Source: Eumeta japonica (Eukaryota > Arthropoda > Insecta > Lepidoptera > Psychidae). Taken from it: a stretch of DNA of 64,000 bases. Under the pieces are notes generated by a model. The model saw only the letters and a program-made list of their open reading frames with translations. It was not told the DNA's origin and made no database searches. The stretch lies in the NCBI GenBank assembly GCA_005406025.1, contig BGZK01000877.1, forward strand, positions 186,001 through 250,000. The letters are read 5' to 3'. Shown here one piece after another: positions 11,281 through 23,128 of this stretch. How positions within the stretch are numbered: the first letter of the stretch is position 1; each line of letters opens with the position of its first letter. The translations under genes were made by a program, and so were the position numbers.

Positions 11281-14200
11281 CCTTAAACACCAGATGCGAT
11301 AAAAGTATTTATTTTGATATAAAGATCAATTTGTTGCTACCAAATGTGCGTTAGAAATAAATTAAAAATTGTTATTCTATTTATGGTTCACTATTTTGGC
11401 AATAATGGCTTACACGTAAAAGATAGATGTATGCTGTCGCGGGCTTTTTTGTAGGACTATTTAAGATAAACATTTCTATTATGCATTATATACGTGTAAT
11501 TCCAACGGTTTTTACGGCGTACGCCAGAATAGCTCGCAGGTGACAGATTTTTTTCCTACTTACTTGACACTTATCGTTATATTTTGGATAATTCACACCA
11601 TATCTTTATAAATTATAGCCTGTGTGTTATTCTGATGTGTAAGCTATATATTATTCCACAGTGTCATCTAAATCCATTTAGTAGTTTTTGCGTGAAAGAG
11701 CAACAAACATCCATCCATCCATCCATCCATACTTACAAACTTTCGCGTTTAAAATATTGGTATAGATGTCTAACTAATTATTTGTATGCAATTAGAAACG
11801 ATTATTCATAAGTACGTTTATATGTTTGTAATTAATTGTCGGTATGTATTATCTCTATTTGTTTACATTTTAATTATTATTCAAGAAATAGTTCATTCTA
11901 ATTATTTTGGTATATGAATTATTCGATAGCTGCACCCCACTAAGAATGATTGACAGTGGACAATGAATTGGAATCTGAACTGCTTTTCTACTCTTGTCCA
12001 AAAATAAAGTATATGGGATTCCTGGTCGCTTTTATCAACCAGGCCTAATCTGCATGTAAAGGAGCTATATGAATTACAAAATAATAATTGTCAAATGAAA
12101 TAAATTTTTCAAAAACAATTTAAAAACCGTTTTCAAAAACCTATTTAATTATTTTTGAACAGACTTCAAAAACCAATAATTAGTTGTTTTTGGAGTCTGT
12201 TCCAGCTAAAGGTGAATCAAACACAGTTGTGTCTCTTTTGGACTCGATATTTAACGTTTCATATTCATGTTCATAGTACATTAAATGTTCTTTTGCCTTG
12301 CTTTAGCTTGAACTTGCTCCAAAAACAAATGACTTAAAGAAATTTATTTAAACAAAATATTTAAATAGGTTTGTAAAGGCAGTTTTAAGTTTTTTCTTTC
12401 ATTTATTTTATAAATCATAAAGAGATGACCGAATACCACATAAGTATCCATCAAGAATTCACAAAATATTTAAAAAAATATTGTCGAGATTTTACGACAT
12501 CTCTTAAAGGAAATAACCGATGTCAGTGCAGTTTACAAAGTTTAATGTTATTTATTAAGAAGGAGAGCTGGTATGATTTTAGAATTTATCAGTAGAGTAG
12601 TTTAAAATTTTTCTACAAATCTCATTTCTCATGCACAAATGAACCGATTTTGATTCATTTAGCAACGATTGATGTTGTTTCCTAAGGAGAACAAGTAGAA
12701 AGATTTTGGAATTATCGGCAGAGCAGTTTACAAAATGTGGTAAAAATATTTGTCCAACGGTATCTCTTAAACACATTATTTTTATATAGTTTTTTATATA
12801 GTTTGCAGCAGTCGGTGCAACTGTTTGAGGAGAAGACTCGATTAAAGTTTGGTATCAATCGACTGATGAATCTAAAACTAAAAATAAGTTTTTCTGAAAA
12901 TTTGTTTCAGCTGTTCCTCAAAATCTATCGGGCTTAATTAGGTCAACGTGTCAATAAGTCTCATTTGAATGGAGCTCTTTCGAATATCGTAAACTCCGAT
13001 TCATTCAATTAATCCATTTAAATGTTTTGATCGAATTAAATATGAACACGAACATCCGCAGGCGCATGCACACGCTCATGTGCATGCACACGAACACACG
13101 CATGCAAACGTGTTCTCTAGGGTTGAAAATTTTGATTTTTCGAAAGACCTATTTGATTATATGACGTCTCTGACGGTTAAGGAATATCAAAATATCGATG
13201 CGTGTAAGTAGACATAAAAGTGTTGTTTTTTAAATTTACTTACAATTTTTAAAAATGTTAGATAATAAAATAGTAAATATTTATCAACGTGATGATCATT
13301 TCAAATTAAAAGAGAAATAATTTGATATTTTGGTCATATTAGTTTGAGCATGGCATGAACTCCACAAGGTATTAATTAATTCCCGCCTACGTAACTGACC
13401 CACATTTAGCTCGGCATTAGGTGATATTTTGTATTCCTCATACAGTGGAAGTAAAGCGTGTTTCTTCTTCCATCAGCTAAATATTGGTATACCTGCACGA
13501 ATGCACCAGTGTAATATCGGGCATAATGTTGATGACAAAACCATACTTGGTACAACGTCTGGATGACGAGAAGCAGCAACAGCATATTTTGTAACTATTT
13601 TTAGCATAAGTTTCTTCTAGCAAATTATTGAACACAAATAAACTTGCTATTTCCATAAATTCAAATGTCATTTTCCAGCTTCACCATTTCCAATTTACAT
13701 TTTCTCACAATAACCAACGATTTTTTATTTGACAAGAGCATTTTCGAATGTAGAAGCGAGGCGCTAATAGAACTGAGTGCGAGAGGTTTTGTGTAAAATA
13801 CTGTACCATTATAATGTCATCTCGTAGTACCATTACGGAAAATTTCAAAATCAATTTGCATTAATCCAACTCCACGTAGGGCGAGTGTGGCGCTGTTATA
13901 GAAATCGAGTTATGTAGAATGGCTTTAAAATCTTCACACGGCGGATTCAGATTCGAGTTGTCAAAATAAAGCTTAGATAATGTAACAACTGCAGAGCCTC
14001 GAAATTCGAATAAATTGTCTATATATAAATAAATAAAAGTAGCCATAGTCTCCAAACATCGTTTTTATTATTTATCCTTTGTTTCCATATAAATTAATAT
14101 GTTATAAGGACGTAATTAAGTCTTAAGTCAATAGTTAAAGTTCATTAGTCAATCTGCTGGGCAATCGACACCGTTATCATTTAATTAGATAATCAGGCGC

Positions 14201-14292
14201 TTACCATTGGAGCATGAATGCTATGAAAGTTGTAAACGTTAAATATTATAATAAAATATAGGGCTATTTTTGTTTTGGTACAGGATTCTTCC
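11281..14292. other. Non-coding stretch with old dispersed repeats
   Basis: Holds a (CATC)n microsatellite at 11708-11730. A decayed dispersed repeat family occupies about 12470-13200, with phrases such as 'aaccgatttt gattcatt' that recur loosely at 60950-61400. A weak minus-strand coding-like patch (13671-13380) has the words LLPLYEEYKISPNAELN. No gene can be defended. Confidence 0.4.
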
Positions 14293-14350
14293 TTAATGTT
14301 GTCCCAAGTCCGCTTCAGATGATGAGTTCCTTTGATTAATTTCTGTTTCT
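14293..14350 (-). CDS. Micro-exon gene, terminal exon
   Basis: Acceptor GTTTTGCAG at 14351. Encodes ETEINQRNSSSEADLGQH then TAA at 14295-14293. A/T-rich sequence follows, with no perfect AATAAA close by on this strand. Confidence 0.7.
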
Positions 14351-17300
14351 CTGCAAAACAAAAATAAGTAAATAATGCTATATGGAGTTTATGGTATAAT
14401 TTTCCCGAAAATGAAAATAGTTTTGACGGTGTAATATTTAAATGGAAGCGTGTGTACGTATGTAGGAAGAAATATTTTTGTGATTACGACTCGCTATCTG
14501 TTACGTTTAGAACACGTGCCAAAAACTCAATTGCCTTAAACGACCAACTGGATTAGACACTTCACGTATGACCATTGGGCTGTTTTACTGTAACATTAAG
14601 AACAGAAATACAACATTTAAAAATTAGCTATTGTCTTATTTGCTCGATCCAGTACATTGAGCTCCTTATTAATTAGATGTCAAGGGAACAGAACTTATCC
14701 CGGAGTACTCAGGGAACTGCATCTAAATGTCGAGTATCAGTCGACGAGACAACGACCATCAATCAAGTTTCGAGCTAACAACTGAATATCTACTGAGCTC
14801 AGAGCAGCGGCGATGGATATTTCATACTCGCTCAGGGTCTCGCATGCACGAGCTTTACTCGTCATCGCGAAAGGAATTCACGAGATGCATCGATAAGCTT
14901 TACATTGCTTTTTTGCCAATAATACTTCGTTAGGTATTATTGACAAAAGTCAAAGGGTCGATCGATCAAAAAGGAATACTCCCCTTATATTAAAATCTGT
15001 GTAAGCGGTGACGTTAGATAGATTTTTGACGATTGACAATCTGATTTAAGAAAAGACGTATTTGAACCTTCACAAAATTTTGTGTCATGTCTTTATGCTA
15101 CAATGATAGCTTTACTGAATCGATTTGGAAATATCTATAACACAAGTTAAAATCGATGAAACTATCAAAACTTACGCTCGCTTTATTTGACGTATCACGA
15201 CTTGCTCCCGCGTGAATCCAGGCCGCTTTCATCACTGCCAAAGATTTGCATAAATATTAATTGGATTTGATTCACTGAATGTGTGCTTAAAGTCACATTT
15301 AATTTGTAAAGTATATTTTTTGCATAATGTTATCTATTTATTATTCTATTATCTATCTATTACAATACTGTTTAATATAATTAGTAGAATTGAATCCATT
15401 ACTGTAAACTGCTAGCTTTTGTCTGCGACTTCACATACAACACACTCATTGTTCATGTTTATTGATTATATTCCAATTCCGTTCCTAATGTTGTAAGGTT
15501 TTATTCATTATTTTACACTTTTAAGGATTGATTTTTGAATAGTGTTGATATAGATATTTTATTATTTAAAACAAATAATATACAAATACTAAACAATAAA
15601 TAATAGAGAACTTAGTAAAGACTAAAATTTTCCTCAAGGTTAATTATACAAGCTAGTGTGATAGACATTAATAAATTATTTAGAGATTGCTAGAGATCTT
15701 TTTTCTTTGTTCGTTGAAGGTCCATTCAAAACTTCTATTCTTGAGAGAAATAGTTGGCGAAATGGCAATGCAAAATCGAGAGGATCGGAATCTAGAGCAG
15801 GATTGGAAATTAAAAAGGGAATTATCACCGGGAACACGATTCACAGAGAAGGAATTCATTGTCTGCCAACGTGCGCAAAGCCGCAGGTCAAAGCTAGTTT
15901 CGAATAGACAATTTTCGCAGATTTCGCAATATTAAATTTTTGATTCTGCGTTTATGGAGTTATTATTATTATTATTGAGGTTTTCTCCCGACTATGTCAC
16001 TAATTGAATTAGTTAGTCAATTAATGACTTGTTTGGAAGTAAAACGTCTCCTTTAGTGTTAATGAAGATATTGTTATCATAATAACAATTGTTCTTAAGT
16101 CACTACATATTCATTTCAGTGCAATGCATTTAAATACCAAATTATGGCCCGTATTTCTAATTAAATAAAAAATATATACTTTGCAGTAATAGAGGTCTTT
16201 CCAGTAGTTCTTTTCATCGGTGTTCGTACTAAATTCCTATTTTATGTTCTATTCTATTATTTATCATATTTCTACTTGTAAAATACAAGAAACATTTAGG
16301 GAAAGAAACATAAATCTTGTACTCACTCGAGCTGATTATGAATGTGGAATGAGGAATACTCCTGCAATGTCTGATTCTTGTGAATCCTGCGAAAAAGAAT
16401 TTCATGTAGTGCATATTTTAACAAAGTATTTTCATTTACTCTGATCGCCGCAAAGTCACTTACTTAGTATCTTTATGAGGACTCATAGATAGATGTTTGA
16501 GACGCTTTCACTCAAAAACTACAAAAAGGATTTTGGCTATGATTTATAAAGACATTAGTGTTTGCTCGTGGCTTCGTTCACGAGAACGTAGGAAAGGCAG
16601 AACCGATAACTAGATGATAAACATAGAAATGGAAATAGGCGTCAAAAGCGAGATCAGGATCAAAATTTTGTATGGCTCTTTTTGTATGGCACGAGGTATG
16701 AGACTAAGATTTGCTGTTAAAGTCGCTTAATAAATACGTCGAAACATGTCTTTCACACTCGGGGGAGAGAAGTGGAGTTGTATGACGTCCAATAAATTGT
16801 ATGTATACTCGACTTTTCGTGCCTAAATCATTCATACGATACTATGAAATTTCAAACGTACATGCGAAAGGAAACCTTTCCCGTCAAGTCGCTCTGTATC
16901 ATGAAATCGAAGACGTGTGTATAGATATGTATGTATGTTTGTTATTAGCGTTGGACGCCGAAAGGATTGCGATGCTCAGAAAATGTAAAATAAAAAATAT
17001 CTAAACGCAATCCGATTGCGTCTTACTGAGGGTGCACGATCTCTCAATATTGTGTAGATTATATTCTACATAAAAAAAATAAAGGCGGTGCAGTCGTTTT
17101 AGAGACTACCTCTAAATACAAACAAATTGCCAGTGTTTCTAACTTTATCGTAAATAAATACAACATATCACGTTTTACTTACACTGAGCCTCCAAATGAA
17201 TTATCCAGAGGTTGGACGTCTAACTCCCTGCAATTGAAAAAAACACAGTGTCGATGCATTATATTTTAGAGTTCTGAAAGACATCGCAGTGTTTATGACA

Positions 17301-20300
17301 GTGAAGTGAAAGGTCAAACGACTTACGTCTCATTGAGAACGAGGCGTGCCGCTGATTCTTCTAAAAAATTTGTTTTCGGCACTCTGTAAGAGAAAAACAA
17401 ATTTAAAGACCGACAGAAAGGTTTTTAGCACGACACGAGAGTGTTCTTTGCACGCGACGACACAGCTAGCGGCCATAAATGCATGTAATAATGAACATAG
17501 TCTAGTTATAAGAGTGACTGCGGCTCGATTGGGTCTGAAGGTTCTATTGGAATGCAGAGGTCTATGGATTTAAAAGAGCTGCTTCGACAAAGAGAGAGCC
17601 CAACTTATTAACCCAAAATAAAAAGGGTTTTCTGAGCAAAAGGAAATTTACAGATTCTTGCCCTACAAATTTTAATACTCTTAATTGTTAGGAAAGCAGA
17701 GAGTACCTTTAGTACATTATCGAATAAAGAACTATTTCATTAAGTTAGTTCTAATCTAATGATTAGAAATATCAATTCGGCTCATGGTCCGAGTTCACGA
17801 GCAGACCCCGGCGGGTCGCGAGCGCGAATCAATTGAATGAATTTTCATTTATTTATTTTCTTTAATTTAATTTTATTTTGGTAAAAGGTAAAAGAAAAAG
17901 GAGGACAGAGGATACAAGTTGTACCATAATGAATAAGCTCTAGCTCGGTGTTTTCTTTTCTAATACCGTATGGATAAATTCAAGAGAAAAAGCTAGTATA
18001 ATTTCACACTTTCTGCTGAGCATTTATTTATAGTGTTATGTTTTTCACATAATTAATAATTTATGACGTACAATATCAATCTGATTGGTTCTATCTGAAG
18101 TAAAAAAGTTTGCGAGCTCGCAATGATGGCCTGATAAGTATTCTAACACAGTTAATCAAATCGAAGTACAAAATGTGTACAATCGCGATATTAAAACCGA
18201 TATCCTTAATTGCGGTTACTAGCTTTACGATGTATAAAGTGTAGGTACTAGTTAGTTGCTACGATGTATAGCAATTAACTAGTACCTAGGTAATGATTTG
18301 GTGACATGTATACGTTCTGACGTATGAAAAACGTCACTGGAGTGGTATTCTTGTTTTGACAAACGACGCGCGTATTTGGTTTATCATTCAAGCATTCAAT
18401 AAATTGTTTTTCTAAAACTTACAGTTAAAATAATGTATAGTACTAGATATTCGACCGACCTGCGCTCCTCAGGCACAATCTTTTAGTATCAATTGATAAT
18501 TTTCTACTAATAAAAAGTAGTTCTTGCTTGGAGAGAGAAGTAAATAAAGAAAAATAAATAAAAATATAGAATAAAAAATGACAGATGTATGTACAGCACT
18601 AAAGGTTGGGCGATTTCCAATTTTCTTCGGAAGTTAAATTAATGTAATATTATCTCTTAAAACAAACGGTTGCGAAATTTCTATTTGTAATAATTGTTGT
18701 GTGATACGCCGCGTGCTCATATTAAATATGCACAGAGGCCTTTTTAATCAGAATTTCAGAAATCTCTGATGTTTTTGATAAAAGAAGCTATACCTGTAAG
18801 TCGTAACGTGTTTCAGCGTAGAATAAATCAAATCATAAAAACGTATCCTTGTAAATTAAAGTCGCAACAGACTATTTATGTTAAACCTGTTATGTACCAA
18901 AACTAATATTTCCTTTTTCGTAAGCTAATATATCTTATACGTTTTTTTTCTCTCCTCTGTCGAATTTATATATCATAAATCGACACAACGAACCCATCTC
19001 GAACAACGCTTAGAAAGAGAAAGGTGACCGTGACCAACGGCTTAAATGCTTATTTTGAAAATAATAAGCACCTAGCGAATCCATTGCGTGCCAAAGCGAA
19101 AGTCCATAAGCTAGGCATCTACGGGGTACTCTAGGAATTTAGACTTTAAAGAGCGAACTTCGTTTTGAACTTCTGTACCTTAAAATAAAAAAAAAAACAC
19201 ATAACTTCGAAGATTTCTACCTTGCCCATCTGTTATTAACATTTTCACGAAATCTATGGTTCGTGGCATAACATAATTTTCCATAATCTTGACGATACGC
19301 TCATACTATTATGAACTTAAGTCGGGAAAAGGTTTTAACGTATTTTATAAGTAAAAAGTTGCAGTGAAATCTCTTCGGTTGTGCTGTTTGTATCTGGCTA
19401 GCTTTGATACCATTAAATAGATGACCTTTAAAAAAAGAAAAATAAAAAGTAAAAACGCTGCCCCGTCATTTTTCTATCGTTCTTCTGTCCATCGGATAAG
19501 AAATTCCATGTCGTTAATACATGGGTCTTGGATCTCGTGGGAAAATTAACAGATATTTTTGCGTATATTTGCATTTTAATTGTGTAGAATATGAAGATCT
19601 CTGTACTGGTGTTCGACCGCGATTCATGCCGTTCCGCCGACGTCAACAAAGAACTTATTACTCCATTTTAACTGTATATACCGAGCGATCCCTCTTCCGG
19701 TCGTAAATCCAATCTCGGTCATGTTTTCGGTTCCGATCTTGATCATAATCCCTATCAATTATTACGCTGTTTATTTAAGTTGTTAGTCACCTGTGTGTAT
19801 ATATTCGTATATATATACGAAGATTTGTTGCGAATATTTTGGCATTCAACTTGATATAATGTAGTTTTCATGATACACAAACGATTGTGGTAACGGCAAG
19901 GATTAAAAAAATATTTTGAAAGTGTTTTTTAGCAATTACTCGAAAACGGTAAAAGTTAGGTTAAATAGTTCTAGTTAAAATGTGTGGGGCTACAAATTTT
20001 GTTAAAAAAAGTTTGATGACTTTTTTCCTCCGTCAACACTAACCGAGTTAAAAAGGTTTTAAGTTTAAGGGATGAACGTAGATTTTAAAAATTCGTACAT
20101 AGTAAAATAATAAGGGGATTATGTATTTATTTAATTGCTTAAAAGAATCTAATCTTTAATTTTAGAGACAACAGATATTTCTTAATGTTAAAAAAATATT
20201 TATATTCAAATTGTTAAATTTGAAATTTTTAAATGGAAATTTGAATGCTTAAAAGTTAATTAATTTTTTTAACATATTTAGATTCTTTGTCAAATTTCCT

Positions 20301-21334
20301 AAATAGTACGATTGAAAAAATTTTTGCACTGAAGTATATTACGTCTTACATAACAAGCAAACAAATAACTTATTGTTTAATTAAATATTAGTGCAGAAAA
20401 ATTGAATAAAATACATTTGACTCACTTCAAGTTATGCTGATTTTGAGGATCGATGTCGATACTGCAAAAGCAAATTGTCATTATTTTAGTTTTGTCATAG
20501 ATATTGCTGGATCCATAAAAACGAAATAGAACTTCAAGCGACATACCTGTTATTCAAAATGTGAGGAACGGTTTTGTTTGGTAGATCGCGTTTGTACTCT
20601 CTGCAAAAGAAAAACAAATTTAAAGTTTGTGTCTATGCGGATAATAAATATGCGGAAGAAAAAATTAAGCTTAAGTTTAATGAAAATGGAGGCGGTGTAA
20701 ATGAAAAGAAAATTCTTCATAAAAAAATACACCTTTTGCTATCAAATTTGTGACGTGATAAAGATAGGCCAAATCTTAAGTGTCTCAAGCCGACCACCTT
20801 GCACAAAGCTATCGTACTTAGGTATAACAGTGAAACAAAAGAATAAATCGTGGAGATTTGTGATCTCTGCCCACCCGTTTGAGAAATTGGCGTGAATTAC
20901 AGTACAATTAGTTACTTCCGTTTTATGTAATAATTATTAGAAAATATAGAAAAGTTCAATACTTACGTAATATTATTATGATGGATGGGGTCCACAATCA
21001 CACTGCAAAACGAATTTTTTTGATAAAATTTACTTATCACATCACCACCACAAACGAAATAAATTTTATAGACATTTATATAAGTCGTACATATTGTAAT
21101 ACAATTAAAAACACTCTAAAATATGTTCTCTGGTTTTTTACGCCATTTATTTGCATAGTAGTAACCAAAAAAAATCAAAAAACTGTTTTATAGAGATTTA
21201 CAGTTAATCGTTACACCAAATATAAATTCAGTAAATAAAAATATGTATTGAATATGAGACCTTTTCGAATGCGTAACGTTCACCACAGCCACCATCACAA
21301 GAATAATGGACAATTTTAATTTGTAGAAATCCAT
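14293..21334 (-). CDS. Secreted micro-exon gene, 139 residues, function unknown
   Basis: I do not recognise this protein. Eight exons (minus strand): 21334-21261, 21002-20967, 20600-20547, 20461-20426, 17383-17327, 17227-17183, 16386-16327 and 14350-14293. Lengths are 74, 36, 54, 36, 57, 45, 60 and 58 bases, giving 420 bases and a TAA stop. Every intron is GT-AG and falls after the second base of a codon, so each internal exon is a multiple of three and could be skipped without a frameshift. The first exon encodes a clear signal peptide (MDFYKLKLSIILVMVAVVNV then THSK). The mature part has no Cys, is rich in Asn, His, Gln and Asp, has the stretches EYKRDLPNK and ELDVQPLDNSFGGS, and ends SSSEADLGQH. 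A TATA box sits about 95 bases upstream of the ATG. It may be a secreted effector, hormone precursor, or reproductive or silk-type protein. Extra exons could hide in the two large introns. Confidence 0.75.
16327..16386 (-). CDS. Micro-exon gene, exon 7
   Basis: 60 bases, acceptor TTTTTCGCAG, donor GTGAGT. Encodes IHKNQTLQEYSSFHIHNQL. The phase fits both neighbours (GT+G before, GA+A after). Confidence 0.75.
17183..17383 (-). CDS. Micro-exon gene, exons 5-6
   Basis: Exon 5 (17383-17327, acceptor CTCTTACAG, donor GTAAGT) encodes VPKTNFLEESAARLVLNE. Exon 6 (17227-17183, acceptor AATTGCAG, donor GTAAGT) encodes ELDVQPLDNSFGGS. A second AG at 17362-17361 within exon 5 is a competing acceptor, but it would shift the frame. 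The 3 kb intron before exon 5 contains copy 2 of the 1.27 kb repeat. Confidence 0.75.
17773..19043. repeat. ~1.27 kb dispersed direct repeat, copy 2
   Basis: Same orientation and content as 7566-8829, here lying inside the fourth intron of the micro-exon gene. It differs by a 20 bp-arm palindrome at 18242-18288 that replaces unrelated sequence in copy 1. No ORF of note. Confidence 0.9.
20426..21002 (-). CDS. Micro-exon gene, exons 2-4 cluster
   Basis: Exon 2 (21002-20967, acceptor TTTTGCAG, donor GTAAGT) encodes VIVDPIHHNNI. Exon 3 (20600-20547, acceptor TTTTGCAG, donor GTATGT) encodes EYKRDLPNKTVPHILNN. Exon 4 (20461-20426, acceptor TTTTGCAG, donor GTGAGT) encodes IDIDPQNQHNL. The split codons between them give S, T, S and K. 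The near-identical acceptors and the repeated exon size of 36 suggest origin by exon duplication. Confidence 0.75.
21261..21334 (-). CDS. Micro-exon gene, exon 1 (signal peptide)
   Basis: Encodes residues 1-24 plus two bases of codon 25. ATG at 21334-21332, donor GTCTCA at 21260. The ATG is preceded by an A-rich context and is the first ATG after the TATA box. A hydrophobic core from residue 8 to 20 supports secretion. Confidence 0.8.
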
Positions 21335-21428
21335 TTTCTTTTTCGTATTTTTCTTTTGTGTCAATCAGGACTCCTTCGTTTATGATTGTCGAATGCTGTC
21401 TGTGAATTTACGGGATTCGGCGGGCTGC

Positions 21429-21435
21429 TTTTATA
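21429..21435 (-). promoter_or_regulatory. TATA box of the micro-exon gene
   Basis: Minus-strand TATAAAA in the context TCTATAAAAGCAGCC, 95 bases before the ATG. An expected start near 21400 (around TTCACAGACAGC) would leave a leader of about 70 bases. This placement supports exon 1 as the true first exon. Confidence 0.7.
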
Positions 21436-22550
21436 GAAATTTCATGAGTTACCTTATTGGAATATCATACCTATTGTCTACATAATAAGTAATGCATTTT
21501 TCCTATTTAGGCTCTGTTTGCGTTTCGACTAGTTTATGCGTAATTTCTTCATGACAACAATGGATTAACTATAGGCGAAGTTCCCGTATTTATCTTTGTA
21601 TACTGTAATAAAATAAAGAATTTGCCAGTCTGTTTGTCCTGGCCAATCGCTGTTAAAGATGGACGAATCACAATTGAATTTTGGTAATGGTAGATCATGT
21701 CCTACATGTGATAAGTTTTATCAATAAAAACATACCAAAAAAATAGAAGCGATTTACAAGAGAAGACCAAAATTTCCATCGGCATCGGAATAGAGATCAG
21801 AAACGGGATCGAAGTCGAGAGCGGGGTCAGGATCGCATGAAATCGCTGCTAAATTTTAAATTACGTCCACAAAGCGGGCAGAAAGGGGCTAGTACTGAAT
21901 AAAAAAAAATGTAAGGTGTTATAAAAGTCGTTACTGGAGAGTTGAAATTTTTATTCAACTTTTTAATGAAAAATTAAACATAAAACGGCTCACGACATTA
22001 TCAATGAGGAGTAAGCCGCATGGTTTACTCCTCATTGATAACGCAGACGCTCAATGAGTTTTATTTTACGTTTTTTAGTGTTCTAGAAAACATTTATGAC
22101 TTGGCGGTAGAAATATATTAAACTAGATACAATAATAACAGAAGCGACTAATGAGATAATAATTATTATTCGTATTTATTGCTATTAAAAATGTTTGTAA
22201 TGCATTTGGCATGGTGCTCGTGTATTTATTTGATAACGTTATTAAACGTAAAGAAAAAAATATGTCATTTCTTTACTTCAGACAGCAATATATTTCCTGT
22301 TTCTATTAGAATCGCTGAGAGGGGATCGCGGCACCGCGCGAGTTATCGAATTGACAAATGCGAGCCGGTTATTGAGACCGTTAGGTTACTCCGGCTAAAA
22401 GAGATGATGCAAGCTCATCGCTGCATACTTAACTGCACTCGTTGTAGCTCGGCGTACACCTATACATACAACATACACAGATGAGCACACAGATCACTGG
22501 GACACACACTGCACTTGCGGAGTGCTGTAGCGCAACCGTTCGGTGCAGAG
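21436..22550. other. Non-coding stretch upstream of the micro-exon gene
   Basis: Holds a purine-rich dispersed repeat (21780-21840), a perfect 17 bp-arm hairpin (21998-22041) and a GC-richer stretch (22310-22560). A 101-codon plus-strand frame at 22179-22484 has a hydrophobic start (MFVMHLAWCSCIYLITLL), but nothing else supports it as a gene. Confidence 0.4.
21998..22041. repeat. Perfect 17 bp inverted repeat (hairpin)
   Basis: TTATCAATGAGGAGTAA at 21998-22014 and its exact complement at 22025-22041, with a 10-base loop. No run of Ts or other terminator-like feature follows, and its role is unknown. Confidence 0.85.
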
Positions 22551-23010
22551 GCCGGACGACGAGAGTCACTAGGGGTTCCTGAAGTGTTCCACTATCCATC
22601 TCCTAACTTCATTATCAGAGCCTAGTGATAAAACGTGATGTATAAAAATCATCAAAACAAAAAAAGAAGTCCCATCTCGAGGAGTTTACTAGTAACTACT
22701 GAAGAGTCTCACTACCCACCTCCTGCCTTTATCATCACGTCCTCGATACAAAATATAATGTATGAGACTTGTGAAAACAAAGCGAATGACCCCAAACTCA
22801 AGAAGTGTGCTAGTAACTACTGAAGAGTTCTACTATCCACGTCATAGCTTTATCATCAGAGCCTCATTACGAAATGTAATACATAGGACTCGTCAAAACA
22901 AAATGAATGATGTAAAACTCGAGAGGTTTATTGGTAATTAATTATTGAACAGTTTCACTATCTACGTCTCGGTTCCATCATCAGATTCTCATTAAAAAAA
23001 ATATTATGAG
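22551..23010. repeat. Tandem ~120 bp repeats, four units
   Basis: Equivalent positions ATTATCAGAG / ATCATCACGT / ATCATCAGAG / ATCATCAGAT fall at 22611, 22731, 22852 and 22977. Each unit also carries an ACTACTGAAGAGT-like and a CTATCCACxTC-like block. The length and the CATCATCAGA core resemble the repeats of the foldback element at 57-1142, so it may be a fragment of the same or a sister family. Confidence 0.75.
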
Positions 23011-23128
23011 GTCAGGTAAGTAGGTGAGACTAGGTAAAACAGAACGAGTGAAACTAATTTCGAGGAGAACATTAGCAAAGCCAGTTATAGAATTTCATTA
23101 AAAATTTATATTAAAATTAAATAAAAGG

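Noticed and set aside
13477..13671. A minus-strand cysteine-rich frame with a donor-like GTATAC at its end
   Set aside because: All three frames are open over the segment and none has a partner exon or a recognisable domain.
15176..15234. A possible minus-strand exon between TTTGGCAG and GTAAGT
   Set aside because: Its 59 bases break the uniform phase of the micro-exon gene and the required frame has stops. The text resembles repeat debris.
19065..19103. A 39-base minus-strand segment between AG and GTGCTT that fits the micro-exon phase
   Set aside because: There is no pyrimidine tract before the acceptor and the donor is weak, so chance is the better explanation.
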